Assembly (NCBI GenBank): GCA_020832285.1
Contig: JAFIFB010000024.1
Span: 1-64,000, forward strand
From: Balneolaceae bacterium
GTDB lineage: Bacteria > Bacteroidota > Rhodothermia > Balneolales > Balneolaceae
DNA: 64,000 nucleotides
Reading direction: 5' to 3'
The first letter of the stretch is position 1; each line of letters begins with the position of its first letter. Below are positions 61,574 to 64,000 of the stretch, one piece after another. Under the pieces are notes generated by a model. That model was not told the origin of the DNA and made no database searches. It was given only the letters and a program-made list of their open reading frames with translations. Both the position numbers and the translations under genes were made by a program.

Positions 61574-63051
61574 TTGAGTCGCATCTTCCGGCATATATCG
61601 CATTAACATTTGTACTTTTTTCTGTACTTATTCCGGCATTCGGACTTTGGAGGAGTGAACTCTCCCATCCCATTGCTGTTCTTGGCGGTGGTATTGCCGC
61701 TGGTTTTTCACTTTTTGGATTCATCGACGTTATAAACGACGGCAGCATCCGCTATTTCTTTGGCGGATGGGAACCTCCGGTGGGTATTGAGTTTGTATAT
61801 GACGGTCTTTCCGCATTTTTTGTACTGGTAATTAATGTTGTTGCCTTTTTTGTGTTGATTCACTCTCATCATATCTCTAAACGGGAGTTCCCCGGTAAAG
61901 AGATGCCCTACTACTCCCTGGCCATGCTGATGATGCTCGGTTTCAACGGCATGATTATGACGGGTGACCTCTTCAACCTTTATGTTTTTCTTGAAATTGC
62001 TTCACTTGCTGGTTATGCCCTCATTGCGATTGGCGACCGTCCGGCACCCTATGCGGCCTTTCGGTATCTGATCATTGGTACCGCAGGCGGAACACTCTAC
62101 CTGCTCGGTGTCGGCTTTATGTATACCGTAACAGGTACGCTGAATATTATTGATATGGCAGCGATGTTGCCTATGCTATATGAAAGCAACGCTGTTTTTG
62201 CAGCACTGATTCTGATGATTGTAGGAATTGGGGTTAAAGCAGCCCTGTTTCCAATGCACGGCTGGTTACCTGATTCGTACACCTACGCATCGTCCAGCTC
62301 AACCGCACTTATTGCACCGATCGGTACAAAAGTTGCTGCTTATATTCTTTTCAGAATTATACTTTGGCTCTTCGGTATCGAAATTACTGATGCCGTTGCA
62401 CCGATCTCCTATTTTGTGGGTGTACTGGCCTGTATCGGTATTTTATACGGTTCAATCATGGCCATTGCCCAGTCGGAAATGAAGCGGATGCTTGCTTACA
62501 GCAGTATTTCACAAATCGGCTACATCATTATGGGCCTGAGTCTTGCCAATCCCTGGGGTTTTGCAGGCGCCCTTCTCCATGTACTGAATCACGCGATTAT
62601 GAAAGCGTGCCTGTTCATGATCAGCGGACAACTGCGATTAAAGGAAGGCCATTCCGACATCAGCCGGTTTGATGACGGTTACCGCAAAAAGTACCCCTGG
62701 ACGATGGCCTATTTTACTATTGCAGCCATTTCGATGATTGGCCTGCCGCCGCTGGCCGGATTTTTCAGCAAGTGGTACCTTGCGCTCGGAACCATTGACA
62801 ACAGCAACTGGCTCTTTCTTGCAGTTATTCTGATCAGCTCGCTGCTCAATGCCGTCTATTTTTTCCGTGTGCTTGAAAAAGTTTATATGATGGATCCTTC
62901 AAAAGGACAAAAGGAGCCGACTGATGCCAAACGCGATGAAGCCTCCGCCAGCATGCTCTGGCCTACCGGCATCCTCGCTGTGAGCCTGATTGTAATAGGT
63001 TTTGCCAATGCCGTCATCGTAGGTGTATTGCTGGATATTTTCCCGATGTAG
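61570..63051 (+). CDS. mrpD: Na+/H+ antiporter subunit MrpD
   Basis: A 493-residue proton-conducting subunit of the NuoL/M/N family with about 14 helices. The conserved Glu lies in LYVFLEIASLAGYALIAIGD, the Lys in IGVKAALFPMHGWLPDSY, and the second Lys in APIGTKVAAYILFRI. It works as one of two antiporter-like subunits. A gap of 137 bp separates it from the next gene, unlike the overlaps before. Confidence 0.94.
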   Translation: MIESHLPAYIALTFVLFSVLIPAFGLWRSELSHPIAVLGGGIAAGFSLFGFIDVINDGSIRYFFGGWEPPVGIEFVYDGLSAFFVLVINVVAFFVLIHSHHISKREFPGKEMPYYSLAMLMMLGFNGMIMTGDLFNLYVFLEIASLAGYALIAIGDRPAPYAAFRYLIIGTAGGTLYLLGVGFMYTVTGTLNIIDMAAMLPMLYESNAVFAALILMIVGIGVKAALFPMHGWLPDSYTYASSSSTALIAPIGTKVAAYILFRIILWLFGIEITDAVAPISYFVGVLACIGILYGSIMAIAQSEMKRMLAYSSISQIGYIIMGLSLANPWGFAGALLHVLNHAIMKACLFMISGQLRLKEGHSDISRFDDGYRKKYPWTMAYFTIAAISMIGLPPLAGFFSKWYLALGTIDNSNWLFLAVILISSLLNAVYFFRVLEKVYMMDPSKGQKEPTDAKRDEASASMLWPTGILAVSLIVIGFANAVIVGVLLDIFPM

Positions 63052-63056
63052 TGAGT

Positions 63057-63122
63057 TTGACAGTTTACAACTGACATTTCAACTTCGGATCAGACTTGTA
63101 ACTGTCAACCGCCTGATGTCAG
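63057..63122 (+). promoter_or_regulatory. Overlapping alternative hairpins between mrpD and the next subunit
   Basis: Hairpin A pairs TTGACAGTTTACAA (63057-63070) with TTGTAACTGTCAA (63096-63108), with one bulged T. Hairpin B pairs CTGACAT (63071-63077) with ATGTCAG (63116-63122), followed by CTTTTT. The second arm of A lies within the loop of B and the two cannot fully form together. B followed by a T run resembles a weak terminator, so this could be an attenuator. It may also be an intergenic repeat. Confidence 0.5.
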
Positions 63123-63188
63123 CTTTTTGAGTAGACAATTTGAAAAAAGATTTCTGAAATAAAAGACATTAAACCTTAAACAAATCCG

Positions 63189-64000
63189 ATGGATCTTTCC
63201 CTCGTACCTTTATTGGCAGTTCTTGTTTCGCTTATAGCGGTGGTACCGATCCTGCTGAGTTCAACCAAACCAAATCTGCGGGAGTTCTGGACAATACTTG
63301 CCGCAGCGATCAAATTCGGGCTGGTTTTACTGCTTCTTCCCGGTGCTCTCGAAGGAGAGTCGGTAGAACTGCACCTTGTAGACCTGGCTCCCGGCTTGCC
63401 GCTGGCACTCAAAGCTGACCCGTTGGGTGTTTTCTTTGCTGTCATTGCCTCCGGTCTTTGGATTTTCACATCATTTTATTCCATCGGATATGTTCGCGGT
63501 GCAGGAGAGCATAAACAAACACGCTATTTTGCCAGCTTTGCTGTCTGTCTTTCTGCCACTATCGGTATCGCATTCTCTGCTAACCTGCTCACTTTTATTC
63601 TCTTCTACGAAATGCTTACTGTGGCCACCTACCCTCTCGTTATTCACAACGAGAAAAAAGAGGCTGTGGATGCCGGGCGGAAGTATCTTGCTTTCACACT
63701 CACAGCCGGCCTTCTCCTGGTTGCTGCCTCAGCGATGGTTTATCACTACACCGGCACGATTGATTTCACACCGGGTGGTGTATTTGATGGAGTTGAACTT
63801 CCACACACAGCCATGCTCGTACTGTTTATTATGTTCCTCGGGGCCGTTGGTGTCAAAGCAGGTATTATGCCCATTCACGGCTGGCTTCCTGCTGCAATGG
63901 CCGCACCAACTCCGGTAAGTGCCTTGCTTCACGCTGTAGCAGTTGTAAAATCGGGTGTATTCGCAGTACTCCGTGTTGTCGGGTATGTGTTCGGCACAGA
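63189..64000 (+). CDS. Proton-conducting antiporter subunit (MrpA/MrpD-like), cut by the right edge
   Basis: The frame starts at ATG 63189 and stays open to the end of the window (270 codons). It encodes a NuoL/M-like protein: hydrophobic N-terminus, SLFSIGYVRG-like segment (FYSIGYVRGAGEHKQTRYF), LTFILFYEMLTVATYPLVIH with the conserved Glu, and VKAGIMPIHGWLPAAMAAPT with the conserved Lys, then a further Lys in VAVVKSGVFAVLR. It is a second large ion-channel subunit of the mrp cluster, in the MrpA N-terminal or second MrpD role. The C-terminus is not in the window. Confidence 0.88.
   Translation, partial: MDLSLVPLLAVLVSLIAVVPILLSSTKPNLREFWTILAAAIKFGLVLLLLPGALEGESVELHLVDLAPGLPLALKADPLGVFFAVIASGLWIFTSFYSIGYVRGAGEHKQTRYFASFAVCLSATIGIAFSANLLTFILFYEMLTVATYPLVIHNEKKEAVDAGRKYLAFTLTAGLLLVAASAMVYHYTGTIDFTPGGVFDGVELPHTAMLVLFIMFLGAVGVKAGIMPIHGWLPAAMAAPTPVSALLHAVAVVKSGVFAVLRVVGYVFGT

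Overview
The window looks like a chromosomal segment from a member of the Bacteroidota/Balneolota group, most likely a Balneolaceae-type marine or halophilic aerobe. The support is as follows: two large TonB-dependent receptors with an N-terminal carboxypeptidase-like domain, ExbB/ExbD/TonB energisers, an infC-rpmI-rplT-pheS-pheT-zapA block, A-rich translation starts with few Shine-Dalgarno sites, and two promoters that fit the Bacteroidota sigma-A pattern (ATTG, 21 bp, TAnnTTTG) upstream of tRNA-Val and the Mrp operon. Complex I antiporter subunits and a multi-subunit Mrp Na+/H+ antiporter fit a salt-exposed respiratory lifestyle. The phylum is an inference; there is no rRNA gene here.

Layout. 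0-1.4 kb: repeat-rich edge with a HigB/HigA-like toxin-antitoxin pair between two degenerate repeat tracts. 1.4-5.4 kb: minus-strand ychF, a phosphoesterase, nusB, a patatin and a small membrane protein, with tRNA-Val(GAC). 5.7-15 kb: plus-strand translation block thrS, infC (AUC start), rpmI, rplT, pheS, pheT, then a coiled-coil protein, zapA, ymdB and lolD. 15-20 kb: xylose catabolism (xylB, xylA, AraC-type regulator) divergent from a PTS-like permease. 20-29 kb: a mixed group with a methyltransferase, DUF2784, a collapsed DUF2165 remnant, TonB, murQ, accC, an esterase-like protein lacking its nucleophile, an amidohydrolase lipoprotein and a DUF6644/DUF6152 pair. 29-33.5 kb: gene-poor stretches with palindromes and a dispersed repeat around a compact operon that includes a membrane-anchored HU-LysM protein. 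33.5-42.5 kb: two TonB-dependent receptor loci, one with a LacI-type operator and one with two lipoproteins. 42.5-53 kb: ftsH, thiL, exbB-exbD-exbD, an OmpA/Pal-like lipoprotein, dsbD and rpsF-rpsR-rplI. 53-64 kb: nuoL-nuoM-pterin dehydratase-nuoN back to back with a tightly overlapping mrp operon that runs off the right edge.

How genes work together. ExbB/ExbD and TonB can power the two receptors. XylA and XylB convert xylose to xylulose 5-phosphate under a likely AraC-type control with paired TGCTT-N3-AAGCA sites. The nuo and mrp units are evolutionarily related ion-pumping membrane modules that share one divergent promoter region. The most interesting items are the HU-LysM protein with its degenerate HU partner (a possible nucleoid-to-cell-wall tether), the SusD-less receptor/lipoprotein unit, the non-canonical infC start, and the attenuator-like gap inside the mrp operon. 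No CRISPR array, intact insertion sequence, prophage or recognisable defence island was seen.
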